Shown here piece after piece: positions 1 to 5,316 of a stretch of DNA of 5,695 nucleotides; position 1 is the stretch's first letter, and the number at the start of each line of letters is the position of its first letter. A program made the position numbers and the translations under genes. The notes beneath the pieces are model-generated. The model was given only the letters and a program-made list of their open reading frames with translations. It was not told where the DNA came from and did not search any database. Source of the stretch: Ventricola sp017626895 (GTDB taxonomy: Bacteria; Bacillota; Clostridia; Christensenellales; Aristaeellaceae); NCBI GenBank assembly GCA_017626895.1, contig JAGAHV010000209.1, positions 1 through 5,695 on the forward strand. The letters run 5' to 3'.

Positions 1-505
1 ACAGTGCAAATGAATAACGACCTTCTCTCAGTCTAAAAATGCAAGTGTCAACGCAAAATCTTGCATTTTCGGTAAAAAAATCAACGTTTACTAAAAGTGT
101 GTTTTTATACACACAAAACATCTTTTGTCGGACGAATCATATATTCAAGCTCAGATCTATCAGTGGAATAACCAACCTAATGCCCAAGTCCATCAGTCCG
201 CATAGGTCTCTTTGTGAGTTTGGTACCTACAACCATTTCTTCCAGCAGAAACCCGCTTTATCATAAGCGGTGAGATTTTATCCACGGTCAATTAAGCCAT
301 TCAGGCAGAAAACCATCAATTTTATGGAATTTGGTTTCGAAGGTCCGGGAGATTCGATCTATGTTGCCCGGCGGCTGGCCGTGTAATGCACTTGAGCCCA
401 TTGTGACAGCTGTGTTTCAGCCGGCCATATCTGGCATTAAAAGCATGACCGACGCAGTAAGCAGACTCTTAACGAACACATGCTAAAGTCAGGAGCAAAA
501 TTCGA
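1..505. other. Intergenic region without a convincing gene
   Basis: I see no credible complete gene here. The left half is AT-rich. It contains an exact 10-bp inverted repeat (36-45 with 60-69), a 6-bp inverted repeat GTGTGT/ACACAC (97-102 with 109-114) and a 6-bp hairpin CCGCTT/AAGCGG (253-258 with 265-270). A + strand open frame from 39 to 266 has no ribosome binding site and no recognisable motif. On the - strand a stop-bounded frame (416 down to 288) ends in a plausible-looking tail, GFLPEWLN, and is followed by the 253-270 hairpin. It may be the eroded end of a gene, but I cannot name it. Confidence 0.6.
36..69. repeat. 10-bp perfect inverted repeat (hairpin)
   Basis: AAAATGCAAG (36-45) is the exact reverse complement of CTTGCATTTT (60-69), with a 14-nt loop. 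The A/T ends are symmetrical, so this could be a weak bidirectional terminator for a gene left of the window, or an element end. There is no flanking direct repeat or further copy to decide between these. Confidence 0.4.
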
Positions 506-535
506 TTGATCAAATCTGCCGGATTGCGGTATAAT
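506..535 (+). promoter_or_regulatory. Sigma70-type promoter for the Rpn-family gene
   Basis: A consensus -10 box TATAAT (530-535) lies 18 nt downstream of a -35-like TTGATC (506-511). Transcription would start near 542, leaving a leader of about 35 nt before the ATG at 577. That leader would be too short for the alternative TTG start at 553, so the promoter supports the ATG. Confidence 0.6.
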
Positions 536-576
536 CTGGTCGGTGAAACAAATTGAGGAAAGAGGGTGATCGTCTG

Positions 577-1431
577 ATGTCGGATTTGGTAAAACGGGAT
601 GTTAAAAATACGGTGTTTATTGATCTTTTTGCGCACGACGAATACCGACTTCAACTGTTTCAGACAATACATCCGGAGATAACGGATGTAACCGCAGATG
701 AACTGCCGATTATCACCATCAAACCGGTGATCACGAACCATCTGTATAATGATCTGGCATTCATGTTTCGGGATAAACTGATGATATTCGTGGAAGCACA
801 GTCCACCTGGTCTCTTAATATTTTGATTCGAATTCTGTTGTATCTGGCAGAAACGATTCGGGAATACCTGCATAACAGGAACATGGATATTCATGACGAA
901 AAGATGCATAAGATTCCGATGCCGGAATTTTATGTAGTCCATACAGGGAAAAGGAAAACACCGAAAACAATTTCCCTGAAGAAGGATTTTTTCTGCAGCG
1001 AAATGTGCCAGTTAGATCTGGAAGCGAAGGTGTTTAGTATTGAAACCGACGACATCATTGGCCAGTACATCATTTTCTGTCATGTGATGGATGAACAGAT
1101 TGACAAGTACGGCAGAGTGAGGAAAGCAGCGATAGAAACAGTCCGGATCTGTCGGGATCGAAATGTTCTGAAGGATTATCTGAATGAGCGGGAAAAGGAG
1201 GTTGTTGATATCATGAGTGCGATTTTTACTCAGGAATATGCCGTAAATCAGTACGGGAACGCTATGAAGCAAGAAGGCAGGAACGAAGGCAGGAACGAAG
1301 GCAGGAACGAATTAGCTCAGTTGCTTAAAAAGCTTTTATCGCTTGGTAAGAGCGAGGAAGTAGAGAAGGTAATAAATGATACGAACTATATGCAGAAACT
1401 TTTGAAGGAATATAGTTTGGTCGAGGGTTGA
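577..1431 (+). CDS. Rpn family recombination-promoting nuclease / PD-(D/E)XK transposase-like protein
   Basis: The predicted product is a 284-residue protein of the Rpn/PD-(D/E)XK 'transposase' family, whose characterised members are DNA endonucleases linked to recA-independent recombination and phage defence. The nuclease core is visible at residues 58-77: an N-D-L-A-F strand with Asp59, then a hydrophobic strand ending in Glu73-Ala-Gln75-Ser-Thr. The E-x-Q-S-T form replaces the textbook E-x-K and is usual in this family. An amphipathic helix with R-I-L-L-Y-L-A-E follows (85-92). A charged C-terminal region (about 200-284) contains a three-fold GRNE repeat (234-245). I chose the ATG at 577 because GAGGGTGA (562-569) sits 7 nt upstream; a TTG at 553 would add eight residues but lacks this support. 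The gene is visibly more AT-rich than the met genes, which fits an acquired accessory gene. No transposon ends or target duplications are visible. The family call is fairly sure; activity is unknown. Confidence 0.8.
   Translation: MSDLVKRDVKNTVFIDLFAHDEYRLQLFQTIHPEITDVTADELPIITIKPVITNHLYNDLAFMFRDKLMIFVEAQSTWSLNILIRILLYLAETIREYLHNRNMDIHDEKMHKIPMPEFYVVHTGKRKTPKTISLKKDFFCSEMCQLDLEAKVFSIETDDIIGQYIIFCHVMDEQIDKYGRVRKAAIETVRICRDRNVLKDYLNEREKEVVDIMSAIFTQEYAVNQYGNAMKQEGRNEGRNEGRNELAQLLKKLLSLGKSEEVEKVINDTNYMQKLLKEYSLVEG
1196..1215 (+). promoter_or_regulatory. Possible internal ribosome binding site and start inside the Rpn-family gene
   Basis: A full AGGAGG (1196-1201) precedes an ATG (1213-1215) by 11 nt, and that ATG is codon 213 of the Rpn-like frame. 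Initiation here would give a separate 72-residue protein covering residues 213-284, including the GRNE repeats. The SD arises from the Lys-Glu-Val codons AAG GAG GTT, so chance is possible. The 11-nt spacer is longer than ideal but usable. Intragenic small antitoxins have been reported for E. coli Rpn genes; applying that idea here is inference. Confidence 0.4.
1276..1311 (+). repeat. Three exact 12-bp tandem repeats (GGCAGGAACGAA) within the Rpn-family gene
   Basis: GGCAGGAACGAA occurs three times head to tail with no mismatch (1276-1287, 1288-1299, 1300-1311) and encodes Gly-Arg-Asn-Glu three times. A 12-bp unit preserves the reading frame, so slippage would change the length of a charged linker without breaking the protein. 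Related proteins often carry variable Gly/Glu-rich tetrapeptide repeats at this position. Confidence 0.9.
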
Positions 1432-1491
1432 GTAACATTCGGCCTATTGTGCTCTTTGAGATAACGCAGTTTTTCCCTCGAATATCTGTAA

Positions 1492-1629
1492 AATAGTTCT
1501 AAAAACTGTCCGGACAGGCTGACACTGTATCGGAACAATCTGACCCTGGTTGGAATTCCTTATGATAAGACCGCAGCAAATGACCATGTTGCTTTCAAGC
1601 ACCACAGCTGTAAGATTGAAAAAAGCATA
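1492..1629 (+). pseudogene. Decayed C-terminal fragment, probably of an AAA-ATPase-like/PD-(D/E)XK nuclease protein
   Basis: A + strand frame opens just after an in-frame TAA (1489-1491) and reads N-C-P-D-R-L-T-L-Y-R-N-N, then LTLVGIPYDKTAAND, then, after a short insert, K-H-H-S-C-K-I-E-K. From memory this resembles the C-terminal tail 'NYP...LLLVGINYDK...KHxCxIEK' of the AAA-ATPase-like proteins with a C-terminal PD-(D/E)XK nuclease domain (PF08011 type) common in gut Bacillota. There is no start codon or ribosome binding site, upstream similarity is lost behind stops, and the frame runs past the expected end to a stop at 1717-1719. It therefore looks like a gene relic lying between the Rpn-like gene and the met operon. 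A related fragment lies on the other strand at 5317-5475. The family name needs a profile search. Confidence 0.45.
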
Positions 1630-1653
1630 AGGCATGTGCCTTTCAAATGTCAC

Positions 1654-1700
1654 CGGACGGACCGAAAAAACATTCGGTCCGTCCGTCTGTTCATTCTTTC
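1654..1700 (+). terminator. Terminator-like hairpin upstream of the met operon
   Basis: CGGACGGACCGAA (1654-1666) pairs perfectly with TTCGGTCCGTCCG (1673-1685), a 13-bp stem with a 6-nt loop. It is followed by a pyrimidine-rich but interrupted U tract, TCTGTTCATTCTTTC (1686-1700). It would stop readthrough from the Rpn-like gene and relic before the metY promoter, whose -35 box begins at 1698. The imperfect U tract lowers confidence. Confidence 0.5.
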
Positions 1701-1725
1701 ACAATTCCGTTCAACGTGATATACT
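1698..1725 (+). promoter_or_regulatory. Promoter of the metYA operon (extended -10)
   Basis: A -35-like TTCACA (1698-1703, five of six matches to TTGACA) is separated by 16 nt from TATACT (1720-1725). The -10 box is preceded by TGA, giving an extended -10 TGn motif (1717-1719). Predicted initiation is near 1732, immediately downstream of the terminator-like hairpin. This gives a leader of about 148 nt before the metY ATG. Confidence 0.55.
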
Positions 1726-1731
1726 TCCTTT

Positions 1732-1879
1732 TGTTTCGTTTGCATTTACGGAATACCTTTCGTGTATTCCGGCAGATTGACGAACTCCGGAGCGGCCCTG
1801 TCGCGCAGCGACGGTCTGTCCAGGCTGCGCGACAGGGCTGCTCCGTCAAATGACCAAAGCTGAGGAGGAGGTCCCCTTT
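1732..1879 (+). promoter_or_regulatory. Structured 5' leader of metY
   Basis: The predicted leader contains two hairpins. The first is an 8-bp stem CGGAATAC/GTATTCCG (1749-1756 with 1764-1771). The second is a 22-bp stem (1788-1809 with 1824-1845). The ribosome binding site AGGAGGAGG (1863-1871) follows and lies 8 nt before the ATG at 1880. I find no SAM-I (S-box) core and no T-box sequence AGGGUGGNACCGCG. Control by this leader is plausible from its position and structure but is not shown by any recognised motif. Confidence 0.45.
1788..1845. repeat. 22-bp inverted repeat in the metY leader
   Basis: Positions 1788-1809 pair with 1824-1845 over 22 bp with a single G-U (1794 with 1839), around a 14-nt loop (1810-1823). 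The stem is G/C-rich and includes CTGTCGCGCAG against CTGCGCGACAG. No U run follows, so it is not a classical intrinsic terminator. A competing small hairpin GTCGC/GCGAC (1800-1804 with 1808-1812) lies within its 5' arm. Confidence 0.85.
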
Positions 1880-3169
1880 ATGCATCTCTCAACCATCTGT
1901 GTTCAGGGCGGTTATACCCCGGGAAACGGCGAGCCCCGTCAGATCCCGATCATCCAGTCCACGACATTTCGGTATGAAACCAGCGAGGACATGGGAAAAC
2001 TCTTTGATCTCGAGGCAGAAGGCTATTTTTACACACGTCTGCAGAATCCGACCTGCGATCTGGTCGCGGCAAAAATCTGCGCGCTGGAAGGCGGAACGGC
2101 CGCCATGCTGACCAGTTCCGGACAGGCTGCCAATTTTTTCGCGCTGTTCAATCTCTGCAGCTGCGGTGATCATATTGTCGCTGAATCCAGCATTTACGGC
2201 GGCACCTACAACCTGATTTCCGTCACGATGAAACGCATGGGCATCGACGTCACATTTGTCCCGCCGGATGTATCGGATGAAGAGCTGGATGCTGCCTTCC
2301 GTCCAAATACCAAAGCGGTTTTCGGTGAAACCATTGCCAATCCCGCACTGACCGTGCTTGACATTGAACAGTTTGCCGCGGCGGCGCACCGGCACGGCTG
2401 TCCCCTGATTGTCGACAACACCTTTGCAACGCCGGTCAACTGCCGTCCCTTTGAATTCGGCGCCGATATCGTTACCCATTCCACGACCAAATACATGGAC
2501 GGGCACGGTGCCTCCCTGGGCGGTGCCATCGTTGACAGCGGACACTTTGACTGGATGAAGCACGCAGACCGGTTTCCGGGCCTCTGTCAGCCGGATGAGA
2601 GCTATCACGGCATTACCTATGCGGAACGCTTTGGAAACGCCGGCGCGTTCATTACCAAATGCACGGCCCAGCTGATGCGTGATTTCGGTTCCATGCAGTC
2701 CCCGCAGAACGCCTTCTATCTGAATCTGGGCCTTGAAAGCCTTCATGTCCGCATGGCTCAGCACTGTAAAAACGGTCAGGCCATGGCCGAATTCCTGGCT
2801 GCGCACCCCAAGGTTGCCCATGTCAGCTACTGTGGCCTCCCGGGGGATCCCTACCATGCCCGTGCGCAGAAATACCTGCCGAACGGGTCCTGCGGCGTCG
2901 TCAGCTTTGAGCTGAAAGGCGGACGCGAGGCGGCCTCCGTCTTCATGCGTTCCCTGAAGCTGGCGGCCATTGAAACCCATGTGGCGGATGCCCGGACCTG
3001 CTGTCTCAATCCTGCCACCAGCACGCATCGTCAGATGAATGACGAACAGCTGAAAAAAGCCGGTGTTCCGGCCGGCCTCATCCGCATCAGCTGCGGACTT
3101 GAGGAGACAAATGATCTGATTGAGGACGTCGCCCAGGCGCTCTCTCAGGTTGAAGCCGAGGTGAAATAA
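1880..3169 (+). CDS. metY: O-acetylhomoserine sulfhydrylase (MetY), PLP-dependent
   Basis: This cytosolic enzyme of the Cys/Met-metabolism PLP family (fold type I) converts O-acetylhomoserine and sulfide into homocysteine and acetate. The product is 429 residues, the usual MetY length, longer than typical cystathionine gamma-synthases. Visible landmarks are Tyr51-Thr-Arg53 and the SSGQAA loop (79-84), both of which hold the PLP phosphate; Tyr106, which stacks on the ring; Asp179 in IVDNTFATP, which contacts the pyridine nitrogen; Lys204 in STTKYMDGHG, the Schiff-base lysine; and Arg402 in IRISCGLEE, which should bind the substrate carboxylate. The MetY-type opening CVQGGYTP..GEPR is also present. 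I chose the ATG at 1880 because AGGAGGAGG lies 8 nt upstream. The longer frame from ATG 1850 would begin only 4 nt after the 22-bp hairpin and has no ribosome binding site. Its stop codon overlaps the metA start. The neighbouring metA, predicted to make acetylhomoserine, supports MetY over MetB or MetZ. Confidence 0.93.
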   Translation: MHLSTICVQGGYTPGNGEPRQIPIIQSTTFRYETSEDMGKLFDLEAEGYFYTRLQNPTCDLVAAKICALEGGTAAMLTSSGQAANFFALFNLCSCGDHIVAESSIYGGTYNLISVTMKRMGIDVTFVPPDVSDEELDAAFRPNTKAVFGETIANPALTVLDIEQFAAAAHRHGCPLIVDNTFATPVNCRPFEFGADIVTHSTTKYMDGHGASLGGAIVDSGHFDWMKHADRFPGLCQPDESYHGITYAERFGNAGAFITKCTAQLMRDFGSMQSPQNAFYLNLGLESLHVRMAQHCKNGQAMAEFLAAHPKVAHVSYCGLPGDPYHARAQKYLPNGSCGVVSFELKGGREAASVFMRSLKLAAIETHVADARTCCLNPATSTHRQMNDEQLKKAGVPAGLIRISCGLEETNDLIEDVAQALSQVEAEVK

Positions 3170-4107
3170 TGCCCATCTGTATTCCTGACCAGCTTCCCGC
3201 CATTGAAATCCTGCACCGGGAAAACATTTTTGTCATGCAGCATCAGCGGGCCTGTACCCAGGACATTCGTCCGCTCCAGATCCTCCTTGTCAACCTGATG
3301 CCCAAAAAGATACAGACCGAGACCCAGTTTTCACGTCTTCTCGGGAATACACCCCTGCAGATTCAGCTGGAACTGGTTGCCCCCAGAAGTCACGTTCCTG
3401 CCAATACCCCGCCCGAACACCTGAGTGCCTTTTACAAATCCTTTGAGGAAATCCGCCACCGGAATTTCGACGGCTGCATCATCACCGGCGCGCCGGTGGA
3501 ACATCTGGAATTTGAAGAGGTGGATTACTGGCAGGAACTCACCGAGCTGATGGACTGGACCGAAACCCATGTTCACAGCACGTTTCATATCTGCTGGGGA
3601 GCACAGGCAGCTCTTTATCACAAATTCGGCATCCGGAAACACCCCCTGCCCGAAAAGCTGTTCGGCGTTTATCCGCATACGGTAGACTACCGGCAAAGCA
3701 TTCTGTTCCGCGGGTTTGACGATGTCTTTTACGCTCCCCATTCCCGGCACACCACCGTCTTCCGCGAGGATATTGAGGCTGTCCCGAGCCTGCGGATCCT
3801 TGCCTCCTCCGCAAAGGCCGGCGTCTATGCCGTTTATGCAAAACATCATAAGCAGTTCTTTGTCATGGGGCACTCTGAATACGATCCCGACACCCTGCAG
3901 CAGGAATACCTGCGTGACCTTTCCCAGAATAAGCCGATTCATGTTCCCGAACATTACTATCCGGATGATGATCCGTCCCGGGAGCCTGTGGTCACCTGGC
4001 GTGCCCACGCAAATCTGCTGTTCTGCAACTGGCTGAACTACTTCGTTTATCAGACCACCCCGTATGATCTTGAGCTCATTCCCTCCCATCAGGAAAGCGA
4101 CTCCTAA
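3169..4107 (+). CDS. metA: Homoserine O-acetyltransferase (MetA family)
   Basis: This is the first committed enzyme of methionine synthesis: it acylates homoserine to give the substrate of MetY. The 312-residue product matches the MetA (HTS, glutamine-amidotransferase-like) family along its whole length, starting with MPICIPDQLPAIEIL. Family catalytic residues are present at the E. coli MetA numbering: Cys142 in HICWGAQA, His235 and Glu237 in MGHSEYD, and the NLMPKK motif with Lys46-Lys47. Residue 111 is Glu, in GAPVEHLEFEEVDYW. In this family Glu111 is associated with acetyl-CoA use and Gly111 with succinyl-CoA, so the common label 'succinyltransferase' is probably wrong here. The ATG overlaps the metY stop by one base (TAATG), and GAGGTG inside the metY end serves as ribosome binding site, so translation is likely coupled. 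A strong hairpin terminator follows. This is not the alpha/beta-hydrolase enzyme MetX. Confidence 0.95.
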   Translation: MPICIPDQLPAIEILHRENIFVMQHQRACTQDIRPLQILLVNLMPKKIQTETQFSRLLGNTPLQIQLELVAPRSHVPANTPPEHLSAFYKSFEEIRHRNFDGCIITGAPVEHLEFEEVDYWQELTELMDWTETHVHSTFHICWGAQAALYHKFGIRKHPLPEKLFGVYPHTVDYRQSILFRGFDDVFYAPHSRHTTVFREDIEAVPSLRILASSAKAGVYAVYAKHHKQFFVMGHSEYDPDTLQQEYLRDLSQNKPIHVPEHYYPDDDPSREPVVTWRAHANLLFCNWLNYFVYQTTPYDLELIPSHQESDS

Positions 4108-4125
4108 TCCCTCCTTTTACGGCAA

Positions 4126-4160
4126 AAAGCCTGACATCAATAGGATGTCAGGCTTTCTTT
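4126..4160. terminator. Bidirectional intrinsic terminator between metA and the GGDEF gene
   Basis: AAAGCCTGACATC (4126-4138) pairs perfectly with GATGTCAGGCTTT (4144-4156), a 13-bp stem with a 5-nt loop. On the + strand it runs into TTTCTTT (4154-4160). On the - strand the run of A at 4124-4128 supplies a U tract. It lies 19 nt after the metA stop and 14 nt beyond the GGDEF stop, so it serves both convergent genes. Confidence 0.92.
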
Positions 4161-4169
4161 GTCCGGGGG

Positions 4170-5084
4170 TTATTCCCCGCTGATTTTTGTATCGACAATC
4201 CGGTTCTTCCCGCTTCCTTTTGCGTGATACATCCGGTTGTCTGCCAGCAGGAACATCTCCCGCAGGCTGTATCGCTCCCCTTCCCGGGCCCGGAAAACGC
4301 CGATGGAATACCCTGCCTGGGTACTCCGTCCCTCTTCCTTCACCCAGGGGCGGTTCGCCATCAGCTTTTTCAGTTCCTGATCAACCACCTGCTCCTCCAC
4401 ATCCGGCAGAAGAACCAGGAATTCATCCCCGCCATACCGGTAGCAGTGGTCTTTCCCGAAGGAGTTGATCAGATCTGTTCCGGTTTCCTTGAGCACCCGG
4501 TCACCCTCATCGTGTCCGAAATGATCATTGATGGACTTGAAATTATCCAGGTCCAGCATGATCACCGTCATGTTCTTTCCCTCATATAGCGAATAATCCT
4601 GACGCAGCGCCAGGCGGTTGCGGATCCCGGTAAGCGGATCGTATATGGATACTTTCTGAAGCAGCTGATTCTCCTCGCTCAGATCCCGGGTCAGCTTATG
4701 CACCTCTTTGAATGCCCTCATCTCCGCATGCTTCAGTTCACAGACAAATACCAGATCAACCACAATGCCAAACAGCGAAACGAGAACTTTTGCCATATTC
4801 TGCCCGGTAAAATGGATAAAACTGTGATCGATCGAAAAGAAAAACAGCGTATAAAGAAACATGATAATGCCGGCGACAATCCCTCCGGAATAACCAAATA
4901 AGGCGGAGGAAATCACCAGGCCGGCAATCAGAATCATGTTGGGATTTGGAATATTAAACCGGTAAACAAAAAAAATCAGGAAAACCATCAGGGTTGCTGC
5001 AAGCAGGACACTGTACATCGGTTTTACCTGTACCTGCAGCAAAGACCTTCTCTGAGAGATGGTTTCCTTTCGCGTCGCGTTCAA
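4170..5084 (-). CDS. Membrane-anchored GGDEF diguanylate cyclase
   Basis: The predicted enzyme makes c-di-GMP from two GTP at the cytoplasmic membrane. From the TTG start it has 304 residues: a short basic N-terminus; about four transmembrane segments (roughly residues 23-42, 47-64, 66-84 and 98-116); a charged, probably coiled-coil linker (about 120-145); and a C-terminal GGDEF domain. The domain opens with D-P-L-T-G-I-R-N-R (149-157), has the metal/substrate strand LDLDNFKSIND (177-187) and an intact YRYGGDEF (signature GGDEF at 218-222), and ends with ADNRMYHAKGSGKNR. The product-inhibition I-site is not canonical: Phe-Gly-Lys-Asp (209-212) stands where R-x-x-D is expected. The start is chosen because AGGAGG lies 7 nt upstream of the TTG. 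An in-frame ATG at 5135 would add 17 residues but has only a weak GGAAG and almost no leader after the predicted promoter. No EAL domain or cytosolic sensor is present, so the membrane part is probably the input module. Its ligand is unknown. Confidence 0.88.
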   Translation of the reverse strand: MNATRKETISQRRSLLQVQVKPMYSVLLAATLMVFLIFFVYRFNIPNPNMILIAGLVISSALFGYSGGIVAGIIMFLYTLFFFSIDHSFIHFTGQNMAKVLVSLFGIVVDLVFVCELKHAEMRAFKEVHKLTRDLSEENQLLQKVSIYDPLTGIRNRLALRQDYSLYEGKNMTVIMLDLDNFKSINDHFGHDEGDRVLKETGTDLINSFGKDHCYRYGGDEFLVLLPDVEEQVVDQELKKLMANRPWVKEEGRSTQAGYSIGVFRAREGERYSLREMFLLADNRMYHAKGSGKNRIVDTKISGE

Positions 5085-5101
5085 AACTTTCCCTCCTGCA
5101 T
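5082..5101 (-). promoter_or_regulatory. Ribosome binding site and TTG start of the GGDEF gene, overlapped by a six-codon leader frame
   Basis: On the - strand AGGAGG (5097 to 5092) stands 7 nt before TTG (5084 to 5082), the best-spaced initiation signal for this gene. A six-codon frame M-Q-E-G-K-F starts at ATG 5101 to 5099, six nt after GGAGAG (5113 to 5108). It spans the same SD, and its TGA (5083 to 5081) overlaps the TTG as TTGA. This arrangement could couple or limit translation of the cyclase. Confidence 0.55.
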
Positions 5102-5156
5102 AAAAAACTCTCCGTCGTTCCAAATTCGTGATCATACACGCATTCTTCCATGAACA

Positions 5157-5184
5157 ATTATACTGTATCCGGCAGAATAGTCAA
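5157..5184 (-). promoter_or_regulatory. Near-consensus sigma70 promoter of the GGDEF gene
   Basis: Reading the - strand, TTGACT (5184 to 5179) is followed after 16 nt by a perfect TATAAT (5162 to 5157). Initiation is expected near 5150, giving a leader of about 65 nt to the TTG at 5084. That leaves only about 15 nt before the alternative ATG at 5135, which supports the TTG start. Confidence 0.75.
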
Positions 5185-5273
5185 GCTTTATAACCAATAT
5201 ACGTATGTAATTATTATCGTTCATCAATGAATTTCACAAACAAATTTCTATTCAATAAGACGCAATGACAAAG

Positions 5274-5311
5274 AAAAACCTCCGCACCTCTGAACGGAAA
5301 TGGGTGCGGAG
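5274..5311 (-). terminator. Intrinsic terminator behind the right-hand gene relic
   Basis: CTCCGCACC (5280-5288) pairs with GGTGCGGAG (5303-5311) over 9 bp with a 14-nt loop. On the - strand the stem leads almost directly into GTTTTTCTTTG, a good U tract. On the + strand a T run follows only after a gap (5320-5328), so some activity in that direction is possible. It begins 5 nt beyond the stop at 5317-5319, as expected for the end of a real - strand gene, and insulates the GGDEF promoter. Confidence 0.75.
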
Positions 5312-5316
5312 AGAAC

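Noticed and set aside
46..51. Perfect -35 box TTGACA on the - strand
   Set aside because: No acceptable -10 box lies 16-18 nt downstream, and no gene is visible leaving the window on that side.
469..942. 157-codon - strand open frame overlapping the Rpn-like gene
   Set aside because: It lies mostly opposite the Rpn nuclease core, whose ND..ExQ motif and own promoter identify the + strand as coding.
553..1431. Rpn-like gene as part of a complete insertion sequence
   Set aside because: I found no matching terminal inverted repeats or target-site duplications around it. Family members are usually stand-alone genes despite the 'transposase' label.
1506..1517. 12-bp perfect palindrome CTGTCCGGACAG as an operator
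   Set aside because: It lies inside the decayed coding fragment, about 180 nt upstream of the metY promoter, with no second copy near a promoter.
1850..1879. Ten-residue N-terminal extension of MetY from ATG 1850
   Set aside because: No ribosome binding site precedes it and the 22-bp hairpin ends 4 nt earlier. ATG 1880 has AGGAGGAGG at ideal spacing and matches the usual MetY N-terminus.
1732..1879. SAM riboswitch or T-box in the metY leader
   Set aside because: Neither the conserved S-box core nor the T-box antiterminator sequence is present, and no terminator with a U run sits between promoter and start.
1889..3028. 379-codon open frame antisense to metY
   Set aside because: It lies wholly opposite a strongly supported MetY gene with all PLP-binding motifs. 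Its translation shows no domain, and its length follows from the GC-rich codon use of the sense gene.
3331..4089. 252-codon open frame antisense to metA
   Set aside because: It is a shadow of metA, has no recognisable motif, and would have to be transcribed against the operon from within it.
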